Shown one piece after another: positions 10,857 to 23,984 of a stretch of DNA of 64,000 nt. Within the stretch, counting starts at the first letter, position 1. Every line of letters begins with the position of its first letter. Position numbers and translations under genes: made by a program. The notes below the pieces were generated by a model that saw only the letters and a list, made by a program, of their open reading frames with translations, did no database searches and was not told where the DNA came from. Where the stretch lies: NCBI GenBank assembly GCA_033065855.1, contig JAVXUO010001657.1, positions 91,425 to 155,424 on the forward strand. The letters run 5' to 3'. The stretch is from Escallonia rubra (lineage: Eukaryota; Streptophyta; Magnoliopsida; Escalloniales; Escalloniaceae).

Positions 10857-12615
10857 ATGGCTGGAGCCGGATGGTTTAACGATCATGTGATGGACGAGGG
10901 TGAGGAGGAGGACCACAAGGAGGACCCCTGGCCGATAGACGAGGAGCCCGAGGAGATAGACTTGTCAGGGCCGGAGGAGGAAGAAGAGGAGGAGAAGGGT
11001 GGGCCCGAAGTGCCGATAGGGTTTGTGAAGGTTGGTAAGGGACTGTGTCGGGCACATCATGTAGAGAATTTTTGAAAGCAGTGATATATTAAGGTGGTAA
11101 GGGAGAGAGATCATTTGGTGTACCAGGCAAAGGAGATGAGGGTGACAGAGGGACGGGAGGTGGAGAAGGTGGAAAAAATGTCGTCAGGAGGACCTAAAGT
11201 GAATGGGCAAAAAGGTGGAGTATACAATTGACGCGAGGAGGAGGGTGGTTCGGAAGATGAAGGATGGGATCCAAGAGACCCATCCGAGAAAGCTTGTGCC
11301 AAGGGATCGACGGGAGATGCTCCTCTATGATGAGTATTGGTAGACCGTGTTCGCCGATAAGCGGAACAGGTTTCCTGCAGCTTAAAGAGAGAAGGGTTCT
11401 AATGTATATAGATGTATAAAGTTGACTGCTAATGTGTATATCTATATAAAGTTGACTGCAGGTTGTAAACGTTGTGTGTACTAAATGTGTGTTGTATAAA
11501 TGAAACGTTGTATATATGTGTGTTGTGTAAAGGAAAATGTTGTATTTAAAAATGTTATTTTGCTGATGGCAGAATGGCTCGTCACTTGTGGGAACCGGGT
11601 GATACCCCCGGTGGAAGAACTCCCAAACCTGGGAAGGCCACCTACGGAAGCGTCTTCGGCAAGTCCTGAGGGAGGGAATGTGGGACAGGTAGAGGCTGAG
11701 GTAGAGAACAATAATAGGGAGGACTTAAGGAGGGAATCGATAGGGTTGTTGTGGGAGATTGTAGGAACTCCCGCAGCACAGTCGGCAGCAGTGGTTGCAC
11801 CTGCACCGGTGGAGGGGAAAAAGGAATGTAAATTCTGATATTTTAAAGATGTCCACCTTAGTGAGTTTCACGGGGGCAGCGACCTGATCCGAGCAACAGC
11901 TTGGGTCCGGGAGATGGAAAGGGCTTTTGAAATAACGGGGTGCGGAAAGCACCAAAAGGTATTTTTTACAACCCACATGCTGAAAGAAGCAGCCGATTAT
12001 TGGTGGGACGTGCAAAAATAAGTTGAGAAAGGGAAAAAGCCAGATCGACCCTATGTTACCTGGAAGCGCTTCAAACAAGTGTTTAATGAAAAATATTTTC
12101 CCGTGACAGTGGAGAATTTATTAGAGACAGATTTTTTGAATTAGAAACAAAAGGATAAGACGGGGAAGGAATATATACGGGAATTCGATAAATTAACGTG
12201 GTTTGCTACAGACCATTTGACTACAGAAGATTGAAAAGTTAGAAGGTTTGAGGAAGGGCTGAGACAACCCTTAAAAAGGATTGTCAAGAGTTTTCAGTTA
12301 AATACTTTTACTGAGGTCGTGGAGAAAACTCTGCTGATAGAAGCGAAAAGTAAAGAAGCTTGGGAGGAAAGGAAAGAGCAAGGGAAAAGAGAAGCAACAA
12401 CCAACAATGGCGAATGAATAGCGGGAAGAAATTCAAAAAGAGGATGGAGGAAGGGAAGTTCGGGCAAGGTTAGGATCAAGCGGCGAACAAGGAATGTAAG
12501 TGGTGTGGACTGAAGCACGGAAGTACAAATTGTATTAAGGCAACAAGAGCGTGTTTCAAGTGTGGTCAACAAGGCCATAGCGCGAATGACTACAAGTTAA
12601 ATTAGAAGGTTTGAT
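10857..12615 (+). pseudogene. gag: gag of a Ty3/gypsy chromovirus, broken
   Basis: Starts at an ATG reading MAGAGW with a very acidic N-terminal stretch (EEEEEEEK). The capsid-type Retrotrans_gag domain is at about 11860-12300: WVREMERAF, HMLKEAADYWW, TWKRFKQVF and a late LIEAKSKEAWEERKEQ segment. A zinc knuckle of the CX2CX4HX4C type (CFKCGQQGH, last Cys replaced by Tyr) lies at about 12550-12600. Several stops (for example after WWDVQK) and frame shifts interrupt it. In an intact element this protein would form the cytoplasmic particle that packages the RNA. Confidence 0.85.
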
Positions 12616-12641
12616 TCCAGTGCCAGCATCCGGGCCATAAT

Positions 12642-13139
12642 TTGAAGGAGTTCCCACAGCGAAAGATGATGGCTCTAGAAGGAAGGCCTCGGACAATGGG
12701 CGTAGCCAATGCTATCAACTTGAAGGACGCCTTAAAATCAGAGGACGTGGTGACAGGTACATTCCATGTATGTTTGCATCAGGCTATGATATTATTTGAC
12801 TCGGGTGCTACACACTTCTTTGTTTCTTTGACATTAGCTAATAAGCTGACTGTACCCAGGCAACTGTTGAATACGGTGCTAACGGTTAACATACCTAGTG
12901 GACATGCCCTTTATGCCACTAGGATATATAGGCAGTGTCCGATACAAGTCTCCGGTCAGATATTATATATTGAACTTATACAACTCGAGTTGGGAGACTT
13001 TGATGTTATACTTGGGATGGACTGGTTAGCGGCATATGGTGCTAACGTAGATTGCCAGCATAAGAGGATACGATTAGCGGTACCAGGGAAACCTAAAATG
13101 GTTATACATGGGATCGGTCGGTTTGACCTCTTTACTTAA
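12642..13139 (+). pseudogene. Retroviral-type aspartic protease, gypsy pol
   Basis: The open stretch holds the catalytic motif DSGATHFF at about residue 53, followed by a hydrophobic run and VILGMDWL near residue 123, the expected spacing for a gypsy protease. It would cleave the gag-pol polyprotein. It joins the gag end upstream and is separated from the RT by stops. The catalytic Asp, Ser and Gly are intact even though the frame ends early. Confidence 0.85.
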
Positions 13140-13339
13140 TGTCGGCGATAGAAGCACACTGTTGTATCCGGAAGGGATGTCAGGGTTATCTGGCATAGGT
13201 GTATGATACCCATGCCGGTGAACCGCAATTGGACTAGATTCCCATAGTAAGTGAATTTCTGGATGTTTTTCCAGCGGACCTTCTAGGGTTACCATCGGAC
13301 CGAAAGATCGAGCTTAGTATCGATCTGGTTCCTTAGAAC

Positions 13340-14570
13340 CGGTCCTATATCAAGAGCCCCTTATAGGTTGGCGCCATCGAAAATGGTGGAGTTAAAGACA
13401 CAATTGGATGAGTTATTAAACTTGGGTTTCATTCGTCCCAGCGTGTCTCCTTGGGGAGCCTCGATGTTGTTTGTTAGGAGGAAAGATGGAACGATGAGGC
13501 TTTGTATTAGCTATTATGAGTTAAATAAGGTAACCGTTAGGAATAAATATCCTTTACCTTGCATAAATGACCTTTTTGATCAATTAAAGGAAAGCATTTC
13601 TCGAAAATTGATCTTAGGTCTGGATATCATCAGTTGAAAATAAATATAGATGACGTAGAAAAAGCTGCTTTCAGAAACAAATATGGACATTATGAGTTTC
13701 TGGTAGTGCCATTTGGACTGACTAATGCCCCTGCGACATTCATGGACCTGATGAATAGGACGTTTCGGAGATACTTAGACTGTTGCGTCATCGTGTTCAT
13801 TGATGATATTTTGGTCCATTCGAAAAGTAAGGAAGAGCATGCCCAGTATTTGGGGCAAATATTGCAGATTCTTCAAGAACATAAACTGTACGCCAAACTC
13901 AAAAAGTGTGAGTTCTGGCTGGAGAAGGTACAGTTTTTGGGACATATAGTGTCAAGTGAGGGCATACTTGTAGACCTGTGTCGACCTGGGAACGTCCGAC
14001 TTCGGTGTTCAAAATTCAGAGTTTCCTAGGCTTAGCGGGATACTATTGGAGATTTATTAAGGATTTCTCTAAAATAGCATCCCCATTGATGAATCTGACT
14101 AAAAAGAACGTGAAGTTTACCTGGACAGAGAAGTGTGAAAATAATTTTTAGGAACTAAAAACAAGGTTAGTGGCACCGCCTATTTTGGCGTTATCGTCAG
14201 GATTGGAAGGATTCGTCATTTATTGTGATGCGTCTCGGGAGGGGTTAGGCTGTGTACTTATGCAACATGGCAAGGTAATTGTGTATGCCTCCAAACAGTT
14301 AAGGAACCATGAGAGGAATTACCCGACGCACGATCTTGAGTTGGCAGCAGTTGTATTGGCTTTGAAAATATGGCGACATTATTTGTATGGGGTTACATAT
14401 GAGATATACATTGATCATAAGAGTTTGAAGTATATCTTTACCCAGAAGGAATTGAAGATGAGACAAAGGAGATGGCTCAAACTCTTTAAGGATTATGATT
14501 GTACTATTAAATATCACCCGGGAAAAGCTAATGTGGTGGCGGACGCGCTAAGCAGGAAGCAAATAGGGAA
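13340..14570 (+). pseudogene. Reverse transcriptase and RNase H, gypsy pol
   Basis: RT motifs appear in order: [23 protein letters not shown], then, past a stop at about 13635, [15 protein letters not shown] and the active-site FIDDILVHS (FIDD in place of YVDD). The frame is lost again near 14030. RNase H follows from about 14200: [49 protein letters not shown] and [10 protein letters not shown], with its acidic residues in place. The sequence matches the chromovirus (Tekay/Del-like) side of Ty3/gypsy. At least two stops and one frame shift rule out function. Confidence 0.9.
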
Positions 14571-14789
14571 CTTAATTGCCATGATTATCACCCAGAAGGC
14601 TATCATTAAAGATTTGGACAAACTCGAAATTGAAGTTCGAGTTCGGGGAGAAGGAAAGGATAGCCTGTTTCAGATAAAGGTCAGACCGACACTTTATGAT
14701 CGGATTAAGGAAGCTCAAGGTCAAGATAAAAAACTGCCAGAAATCCGGCAAGGTTTCGAAGAAACAAGAAAGAGAAATTTTATTATGAT

Positions 14790-15655
14790 AAGGAGGGTGT
14801 GTACAAGTATGAGGGTCAAATAAATGTGCCGCTTGTCGGCAAGTTAAGAACAGAGATTATGACAGACATACATAACTCTAAGTATTCGATCCATCCGAGA
14901 GAAACAAAGATGTACCAGGATCTACGCCAGAAGTTTTGGTGGCCTGGGATGAAAAGAGATATATCAGGGTTTGTATCCCGGTGTTTGACCGGTCAACAGG
15001 TGAAACTAGATCATAAAAAGATTTCCGGGCCATTGCAACCACTCCCTACACCTGAGTGGAAGTGGGAACACATTACGATGGATTTTGTGGCAGGGTTAGC
15101 ACGAATAACCGGTAAAAATACATCTATCTAGGTTGTAGTGGATAGGTTGACTAAGACAGCTCGATTTATTCCTATCCAATAAGGGTATTCTACGGAAAGA
15201 CTGGCTCGAATGTATATCAAGGAGGTGCTTAGCCGTTACAGGGTGCCGGTAACTATTGTGTCCGACAGGGACGCGAGGTTCACCTCAAGATTTTGGAAGA
15301 TCTTCCAAGAAGAGATGGGGAATAAAGTTGACCATGAGTACTGCCTTTCATCATCAGCCAGATGGCCAATTCGAACGCACCATACATGTACTGGAGGATA
15401 CATTGATGGCGTGCATTATTGACTTTGGTGGAGCCTGTGATGAACAATTGTCTCTGATTGAATACTTGTATAACAATAGCTATCAGGTGAGTATTGGAAT
15501 GGCTCCCTATGAAGCGCTATATGGCCGAAGATGCCGCACACCTATTTTTTGGGATGTTATGGGAGAAAGAAGATTGTTCCGCACAGAATTGTGCAAGGAA
15601 AATGGAAGATCAGGTAAAGGTGATCCGAGTAAGGATTCGTACTGCACATGATCTG
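14790..15655 (+). pseudogene. Integrase, gypsy pol
   Basis: The N-terminal zinc-binding part reads HNSKYSIHP then QKFWWPGMKRDI, but the CX2C pair is CLTG, so one zinc Cys has become Gly. Core motifs follow: WEHITMDFV (first Asp), a stop at about 15129, VSDRDARF (second Asp), then after a frame shift near 15330 GQFERTIHVLED (Glu) and the typical ALYGRRCRTP at the end. It would insert the cDNA into the genome; here it is split into at least three pieces. Confidence 0.9.
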
Positions 15656-16031
15656 TAGAAAAGCTACGCAGGGGAGGTTGAGTCCGAGATACATCAGACC
15701 ATTTTAAATTTTGGCAAGAATTGAGACGGTGGCGTACAGGCTTGAGCTACCACCAGAGTTGAACCAGCTACACAATGTGTTCCATGTTTCAATGCTCAGG
15801 AAGTAGTTCCTGATCCAACACATGTGATCCAGCTGGAACCAGTAGAGATTCGGGACAATCTATCATATCAAGAGGTACCAGTGGGAAGTGGTCGATAGAA
15901 AAGAGCAGGTATTACGTTCTAAAGTAATACCGGTGGTTAAAGTCATCTGGAGAAATCACACGTTAGAGGAGGCCACCTGGGAACCCAAAGCGCTGATGCG
16001 GCAGAGTTATCCGCATCTCTTTGCCGAATGA
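15656..16031 (+). pseudogene. C-terminal integrase tail with chromodomain remnant
   Basis: Contains LPPELNQLHNVFHVSMLRK, stops, then KVIWRNHTLEEATWE and SYPHLF just before the polypurine tract. HxxxEATWE is the conserved end of the integrase-linked chromodomain of Tekay/Del chromoviruses, which guides insertion into heterochromatin. Confidence 0.7.
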
Positions 16032-16063
16032 GGTTTGTCCTTATTTCGAGGACAAAATTTATT

Positions 16064-16195
16064 TAAAGGGGGGAAGGTGTGATACCCCGGAAATATCAGA
16101 AATTAATCTAACCGCGAGTTTGATTAATTAATGGGGTTATAATTTTTATATGTTACTATCTGCACATGCATTTTAACTTCTTTCTTTCTTTTTTC
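16064..16195 (+). mobile_element. Polypurine tract and start of the 3' LTR
   Basis: aaaggggggaagg precedes TGATACCCCGG at 16080, the canonical chromovirus LTR start. Only about 115 bases of the LTR remain before unrelated Tat-like sequence takes over. Confidence 0.75.
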
Positions 16196-17782
16196 TTAGA
16201 GACCATACACATGCACATTGACCAAGCACTATTGAAACTCTTGCGCTTCTTAGTTGCGAGGCAATCTTCGATTGTGCCCTCACCTCCAAGGCCATAGTAC
16301 CGAAAGACCGTATATCAAATATTTTGTACGCATACAGATAATCGCCTATTATTAACTGCCAGAGTTATGAGTGAAAGGTATATCATGCAAATTGAGCCAA
16401 GGGAAAAACCTCAATCAAATATAAAAAAGACCACACATATGGACCAACTTTCTGGGATTTCCCCTTTAACACCTATCATTGTTATGATGCATTGGGTGGA
16501 AAACTGGTTGGCACACCATAAAACCAGCACATGTCCTTACGGGTCCCTTGTGATCCAACCGCTACAAATTATTGAGTGTATCGATCAACTCAGCAGGGAA
16601 TTCGTTTTAGGATAATGAAAACTTGCCGGTAACCTTTCCCAAAATTTTAAAAAATCCCCAAAAATATACTAGTTTGGTAGAAAATGAACCCACAAACATA
16701 TATACCGGCGGTTCATTGGTATACTTACTAGTTTATTAGATTTTTACTCCAAAATCTTTTTATGGCCAACCAGCTGGTTCACCCAATAAGGGTTACCGGG
16801 CCTCTGTACGTTTATCACCCAGTTTTGTATGTTTGCCAATTTAATTTTTAAAACTTTGTCAAACTCTTTGCTATAATCCTCAAGTCTATTTTATCATTTC
16901 CAAAGGCCAAAATTCAATAAATAGACCACTTAGGCAACAGAAAAAGGACTTTTCTATGAGAAAGAAAATCCTGCAAAATTGTGAGAAGAGAGTAAACTCC
17001 ATTTCCACCCCATTTCCCGTCCAGTTTCAGTTTAGAATCTCATAGCCGACCTAGTCGTATCGTGGATTCATCCCAAAATCCAATTGAGCAGACTAAGCGA
17101 GCTAAGTCTTGAGGTGCATTTAGAACATAGTTTGCATTTTCCATTCCTAGTAGTGTAATCTAAGCTATGAGTCTTTGACTCGTTTTCCATTTTGCGCGAC
17201 CAGATAGTCTAGAAAAAGAAGAAAGATAAGGATCATAATTAGAAACCTAATAGGTTTGAAGTATAGCACTCTTGGAATTCCTAAATTCTTCTAGTTGAGG
17301 TCATTTAGGTCTCTAGGAAATAAAGAATGAGATCTAAGTAATCTATCATAGGGTTGGCCAGAAGTACGTGGTTTTGATCCTAGCTTGTCCTACCTGGTAA
17401 GTAGGCCACTCGAGCCCCAATGTTGGGTTCAAACCTGGGCAATCATCACGAATCACCATCAAATACCATAACTCTAGATTAGTTTAGGTTTTGTTCTTTA
17501 CACATTTCCTCATTTGTCATCTTTGGGGTATAAAAACCAAAAATCAACAAAAATATGGTAGAGACCAGTAGGATACAACGGGGTGCCTAACACCTTCTTG
17601 TTGTATAATTTAAACACTGAACCCATCATTTTTGGTTCGCAATCGGTTAATGCCTATGTTGGCAATTTATAGCCATTCAGGGTTCTTTCCTTGCATTCCT
17701 TTTATTAATGATAAAATAAGATAGTAACTCAATTTTATAGGCCTTCTCGGGCCTAGGATTTTCTCGAAGGCGGTTTGCCACA
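16196..17782 (+). mobile_element. Tat/Ogre-like leader copy and LTR, degenerate
   Basis: The right part ends in ...GCCACA at 17782, followed by a Tat-type primer site, and holds the lineage's typical ggtagagacc...ggggtgcctaacaccttc wording (about 17565-17610). The left part (16196-16640) is a diverged direct copy of the leader at 17930-18300: acctccaaggcc, gagtgaaagg and ggaaaacyggytgg occur in order in both. The LTR start was not located. No gene. Confidence 0.5.
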
Positions 17783-18640
17783 GTGACGACTATGCTGGGG
17801 ACTCATTAGGAGGACTAGACTGGAATCATTTTTCAATTTTTGGCTTTTATATCTTCAGTTTTGTGTTGTTGTACAATGTGTATATTTTCTTGAGCTATAT
17901 TTTTTGTTTATAACTCACATATGGGCATGATTGTCCCAGCTGACCCAATCGAGGGCAATGATTGAAACCCTCAAACTTCCTAGTTGCATTGCAATTTTTA
18001 CTGTACTATTACCTCCAAGGCCTAGTACCGAGGTATGTAGATATATTAAATAACTCGTACACGTACTAATGACAATCCATTATTTGCTGTCTGAGTTACA
18101 TAATACAAGTTGACCCGAGGGAGTAACCTAAAACCCAGAAGTGAAAGGAACCATACACCCAGACCACTTTGGACGTTTACCCTCTAATGGGGGTACTTAC
18201 CTGTAGTGTGGTATATCAGATGGAAAACCGGCCGGTATACCATAGAACCTACCGGCATCCCTAATAAAGGAGAGATCCTCCAAATATGTCCCTAGTCAAC
18301 TGGTCGGTAAGCTTACCAACTTTATTGGATGGTTTATTGGTGACCCTTTTATGTGATGATCAAATAGGCCGGTTTAGTCCTCCTAAAATGACCAAATTAC
18401 GGGTTGCGGATCAACTGGAAGGTAAACCCGAACGAAATTCACTGGACGATTGTTCCACAACCACAAGTTTTAGGCCATCAAACTGGTCATTAAGATCTTT
18501 CTCGATGGCTAAAATAGGCCACTGATCAACCAGTTGGCAAACTTTAAAGGTTTTCTGGACCAGTTGTCCGCGACCATGTTTTGACAATGCCCAAACCTGG
18601 TGGTCTAACGTGTTAAGGTGTTTTCTCTAATTTCGTAATT
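17783..18640 (+). other. Tat/Ogre-like primer site and 5' leader
   Basis: gtgacgactatgctgggga at the LTR edge is close to the TGGCGACTC...CTGGGGA primer site of Tat/Ogre elements. The rest is untranslated leader with no long frame; a 79-codon frame in it shows no domain. Confidence 0.5.
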
Positions 18641-19608
18641 TATTTTTAGCATAGTCAAAGGGCAAACTCTGGTATTAGGACCAATCCGAAAAACTCGAGC
18701 GAAAGTCAATGCTCGAAGAGTCACTCAAGTTAGCGACCTTGTTTGAATCCTTAGGGATTTGCAGAAGGACTTTCATGCACTAGTTTTTCAACACGTCAAG
18801 AGAGCAGTGGACTTGGAATTAATCAAGGAGAGCATAAACTTACAAAAAAATGAGCCTAGGAATGAACCTAAGGAGGAGTATAAAACTAAAAGAAAGGAAG
18901 AGAGAAAATGGGGATCTCAAAAATAAAGTTGATTGGCAATATGAGTTCGACGACAAGGGGAAGACATGAATCCTAGAATGGAAGGAAATTTTGGCCGCGT
19001 TAATATCATAGATTGCTCAGGTGAGAAGAAAGGACCATCTAATGGATCTCAATGCCCTTAACTTGGGCCCAAAGGACAGGCTTTCCATAATAAGAACAAG
19101 TCTAATGGGATGCCAGATCCAAGGATTGACGCAAAGATATACATGCATTGATTAGTTTATCACGGTGTTAGCCAAAACTAGCTAGTCCAGCTCTTTCACG
19201 GGACATTGACGAGGCCGCTGCTCGATGATTTCTTACCCTCGATGGCTCTAGAGTATAGACATGGGAAGATGTGGAGTGGGAATTCAACAATTAGTATCAG
19301 TATAATGCTGATTTGGACATCACCGAAAGTGATTCAAAGACCAAATGTCGGGAGCCCAAGGAATTAGTCTGAAATTTTATAATTTGTAGGAGAATCGAAG
19401 TCACCCAGATGGTTAACCACCGCTTGGAAGAATAGCAATTTAACATAGTAAGAACCAACCTCTTACTAGTTTACCATAAGTATATTATCAGCCACTACCA
19501 TACCTCATTTAAGGCATTGATGGGATCCTTTACACATATAGAATACGCCATCAAGAAGGGACCATATTTAGGGAGACTAAGCAATGAGGGTACAAGCCAG
19601 TGTGAAGA
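18641..19608 (+). pseudogene. gag: gag of a Tat/Ogre-like retrotransposon, first part
   Basis: Around 19180-19380 the reading TRPLLDDFLPSMA, then TWEDVEWEFNNQYQYNADL, fits the capsid region of plant Tat/Ogre gag (W-E-D ... F-x-x-Q-Y-x-Y-N). It goes on to a segment ending near EYAIKKGPYLGRLSNEG. The frame has stops and shifts. It is interrupted at 19609 by a gypsy element, and a matching downstream piece resumes at 27585. Confidence 0.65.
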
Positions 19609-22401
19609 TGTAACACCCCATATTTTTGAGGCGTTAGAATTAATTTTGAGCGATAATAATCATATGTTGTCCAAAAAATAAAAGGGCGATAACTTCAGCG
19701 ACACTCGGGAATTAATAGAGAATGAAAGGTTAATATTATTTTGGGGGTCAAAATATAATTTTGGCAAGTTTTGGGGTCATTTTGTAAATTGGAAACTTTA
19801 GGGAGCTACTCTGCAATTTATGAAATTAGGCATGAATGCATGATATGTGTCAAACTTTAGAGAAAATTGCCTTAAAGATGCCACCACCTACTTCTTTAAT
19901 TGGTGACTAATGACCTAATATTACTAGATTAATGGTTAGGATTTTACGAATAAAAATTAGAAGAAAGAAAATAAATAAAAAGAAAAAATAGAGAAACAAA
20001 AGGAAAAAACAGAGAAATATAAAATGGAGAGAGGAAGAACAGGAGTTTGGCAGAGCAAAAAAAAAGGAAAAACAGAGAGTCAGAGGGAAAAAAGGAGAGA
20101 GTTGGAAGGGGTTTCTTCAAGGTAATCCTTGTAATTAGACTTGGTGTATAATTTTAAGTGGGTGTGTTAGTGTGTGTCATCTCTGTTTTTAGTGTATGTT
20201 TTAGGGTGTGCTTTGTGTGTGTCTCGACAGTGGGAATGTGGATTTTTGTTCATTGTGTGTGTGTTAGAGGTATATATACCAGTGTGTTCTAGGGTATGTG
20301 AGGTTTGCGTGTGTTTTTCGGTGTGTTGTCGAGGGGGTATGTGTGTTTTTTATGTGTGAAGTGTGTGTTTGTGTGATTGTGTAGTGTGTGTGTTTCGGGT
20401 GGGGTAGGTATGTGTATAAGTGTGTTATTGTGTGTGTTTAGGAATATTAGTGTGCTTTTGGTGTGTTAATGTGTGTGTATGTGTAGTTGTGTGTGTGTTA
20501 ACATGTGAAGTAGTGTTTTGTGAGAGTGTGGGTTCGGCAAACTGAGGAAGAAGAAAACTGGGTGTTATAAGGTGTGAAAGTGTGTGTTTGATTTGGGTAA
20601 ATGTAAATAGTAGCTGTAATTGTCACTAAAGGTAGGGAATTTTTTGGCAGTCACAAATTCTAATTTTTAAAAAATAGTTCTGAGCATATTTTGGCCAATT
20701 GCAGAAAAAAAAAGACCCCCTTTATTTTTACAAGATGTACACTGTGGAATTTTTTGATAATTTTTAGTATCCGCGAAAGACACTAAATTAGTGTATCGGT
20801 GAAAAGGGGTTGTTGATTTATTTAGTATAGCCAATCAGGTTATTTTAATCTAAAAATGTTAGGAAAACCTTATATTACTGATATTTGTTGGTGTCTATAA
20901 TTTCATGCCATTTTGAGATCGATAACTATTCTTAACGGAACCGGCCTTTGAGCGCTCGATCCGGATATCAGTTATAGGGTTTCGAGCGAAAAATTTCCGA
21001 AACGCATTGTAGTCCAAAAAAGACATAAGGTTGCTTAAAATAGTATTTAAAGTGTTTTTGAGATTTTTACGGTGCGTTAGCCACCGTGGGTGTTTTGATA
21101 ATTTTTCACCAAGAGGGGATGTTTTGGTAATTTTACTTACAAGAGGTACGTTTTGGTAAATTCACATATGATAGGGATATTTTATTGACTTTACTTACGA
21201 GAAGGATGTTCTGGTGGTTTAGATATGAGATGTGTGGTTTTGGTAATTTTACACGCGAGGGGTATTTTCTTAATTTTACATACCAGGTGTGTGGGTTATT
21301 CAAAGATATGCGTGAGTTGATGTTGGGTTATGATATCGTCGTACATACAGTATTCTGATAATTTGATTGTTCTATTTAGGTGAAAACAGAAGATTCTCTG
21401 GTTGGGATAACTTAGCTTCGGATCCAGGTAAGGGTTTCTATGCGAATCTTAAGTTCATCAACTTGTGTTCATAAATATTCTTTCAATTTGTTTATGACTA
21501 TTATCGAACTTTGAGATACATATTGATATCAGCATGTTATTGCTACTGAAACCCTAATTTTGAGCCTGAGTCGGTTATTCGAATTCTTATCGATGCTCGT
21601 CCTTTATCGCATGCTGAGCATTGAATTATCTGTTGATTTAATGAGCATTCTTCTTCTGTATATTGACATGAGATTTTTTTTTGGTGTGTCATGGAGGGAG
21701 TTGGTGTATATTGTTTTTTTTATTTTTTGGGGGGGGGGGGGGCGCTTGTGTGTATTAGTGTGTTTACTGCATATGTAGTTTGTATTGTGCATTGCTTGTG
21801 CTCATGGTCAATATTATCTAAACTTGTTTATATTGTGTTTGAAAATGATTGTTTTGATGTATGATCGAATGGAATTGAGTTGAAGCTCTTTCCCATATTG
21901 TTATCAAACTATTTGTGATCATTTGAAACTCTTTGAAAAATTATTCGAATCTTGAACTGTTTCGTAATTCTTTCGTTCGTTCCTTGAGTGACATTACTGA
22001 TCTCTCAGAAGCTCACCCCATTTTTCTGTTCCAAACTGCATATAATGAGCACCAGTAGATTGCTAGTCTTTGGGCTAGACCCTAAGTGAGACTTTGGAGT
22101 ACTTGCCACTATTTCCCGTAGTAGTCCCATGTGTGGGTCGGTACTGTAGCCATTCTATAAAGAACTTAAATTTTACTAGTATGCATTGTAGCCGTTCTAT
22201 AAAGAACTTAAGCTTTAGTTTTAGTAGTTTAAGTTAAAGGTTTTTTTAGATTGTATATTTTGGAGCAATTGATTTATTGTCTATTTCGAACCTCGGAAGT
22301 TTGTGTCAGTAAGCAGGGTCTGATGTAATTTGATGTGATGTGGTACGTTAATGCTTTGGGAGTTTGGGACATCGGAGGCTCTGAATTTTTGGGTCATTGC
22401 A
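19609..22401 (+). repeat. 5' LTR of the pol-less gypsy element
   Basis: Contains a purine-rich block (19960-20110), a TG-rich stretch (20160-20530), spaced ggtaattt motifs (21085-21290), a G-tract (21729-21742) and the ctcagaagctcacc...ctgca block near 22005. Ends GGTCATTGCA. Confidence 0.8.
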
Positions 22402-22403
22402 GT

Positions 22404-22416
22404 TGGTATCAGAGCC
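22404..22416 (+). other. Primer binding site, initiator-Met tRNA type
   Basis: tggtatcagagcc, two bases after the 5' LTR. Confidence 0.85.
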
Positions 22417-22604
22417 TATGTACATGATTTTGTTGACACGTAACCACAGAGCATAGGTAACACAATTGTGTAGACACGTACGTTGATTAATAAGAGTTGG
22501 GTAGGATGATGGTAGAGCTAAGGAGTCTGCCTTGAACTTTTAATTGTATTGCTGGTTAGCATGCCTTTGTATAACTCCGATAATTGTTTTATGTACCAGT
22601 ATGG

Positions 22605-23900
22605 TTAGCACTCATAGCACTGACATTGGAGATCGTGCAGAGGCCCAGGAGGTCCCCGATAGAGAGGTATCTCATGGGGTGAAATAGTAGCAAAACCCAA
22701 AGCTGAAGGCTGCAGTTTTGAATACAACAAACCAAATTCTGATCTTTATGAGTCACAATTTGGCTAACCAGCAATAGGGGGTACAAAAGCCTGTTTTGCT
22801 ACAACCACAACCTTAGGACGAGAACACAACACGGTTTGTTTTGCAGTTTAATAAACACAACACGGTCTGTTTTATAGGATCCGTGAACCCTTTGGAAGCA
22901 GAGGGTTTGATAAACGAGATGGAGAAAAAATTTCGGGCAATTCGTTATGGTGAGAGGCAAAAGGTGAAGTTTGCCATCTATAAGTTGAGGGGCGAGGCAG
23001 ACCAGTGGTGGAAAGTGGTAGAGGTGAGTAAGCCACCTTAGGAGTTGGTTGAGATGACTTGGGAGCAGTACAGAGAGTTGTTCTTTAAGTGTTATTTTTG
23101 GCTAGCTATCAGAAGCAGATGCTTAGGGAGTTTGCCAACGTGGGAAAGGAAGACTAGGAGTTGGTAGATGAGTTCGAGACGAGGTTCTCTCATCTCGCTA
23201 GGTTTGCCATCAGGATGTTGCCGATGGAGCTAGATAGATGCCAGAAGTTTGAGTGGGGGCTTAGGCCTGTGTTGAGAGATAGGGTGATATCTGCTCGATC
23301 GATGAGCTATATGGAATGTGTAGACTTGCCACGTGCTTTGGAGCAGTCCAAGTCTGACAATAGGAGGAGGTATGAGCAAAGGCATTGTTGACAGAAGAGA
23401 GATAGACAGGAATTCTCCTAGGACATGTTTACAGGGGCTGAAAAGCCTAAGACATTTTTACCGCCAGCATAGTAGGGTGCCCAAGGCTTGACGATAGGGC
23501 ATAGTTAGGGATTTAGGTCTGCTTCGGCTCATGGATTTAGACCTAGGCGGATGTCTAGAAGTCGACCATGACAAAGAATGGGATTCAGAGGAGCTTAGGG
23601 TGCAGGAGCCGGACCAGCAAAAAGTACTGGGTTTGGACTACCTCAGAGCTCTAGGTTTCGACCTACAGCGAATGTTAGTTAGAGCGGCATGTTGGGTTTT
23701 TAGGCTATCCCTTGTGTCCAGTGCAGGAAGATTCATAGTAGTAACTCGTGTTACTTATTTATCGGGGGATGTTTTAAGTGTGGTAGTGTGGAGCATCATG
23801 TTCGAGACTGTCTGTTCCTTAGAAAGTTCAATCAACTTTTCACCCCGCACCTACAGCTAGCTCAGTAGCAAGTAGTGCTCCTCGCCAGGGAGGAGGATAG
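22605..23900 (+). pseudogene. gag: gag of the pol-less gypsy element, broken
   Basis: A capsid-domain remnant at 22841-23390 reads MEKKFRAIRYGERQKVKFA, KLRGEADQWW, then after a gap DEFETRFSHLARFA and LRPVLRDRV, the usual order of gypsy Retrotrans_gag. A zinc knuckle CFKCGSVEHHVRDC lies in another frame at about 23770-23815. Early stops follow the likely ATG at 22605. It would have made the packaging protein; in this copy it cannot. Confidence 0.75.
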
Positions 23901-23984
23901 AACCAGCAACATCAGACTCAACAGTCTCAGTTTCAACAGGGACCGAGGCCCACAACACCAGCCTATCTAAAATTCTATGTCTGC

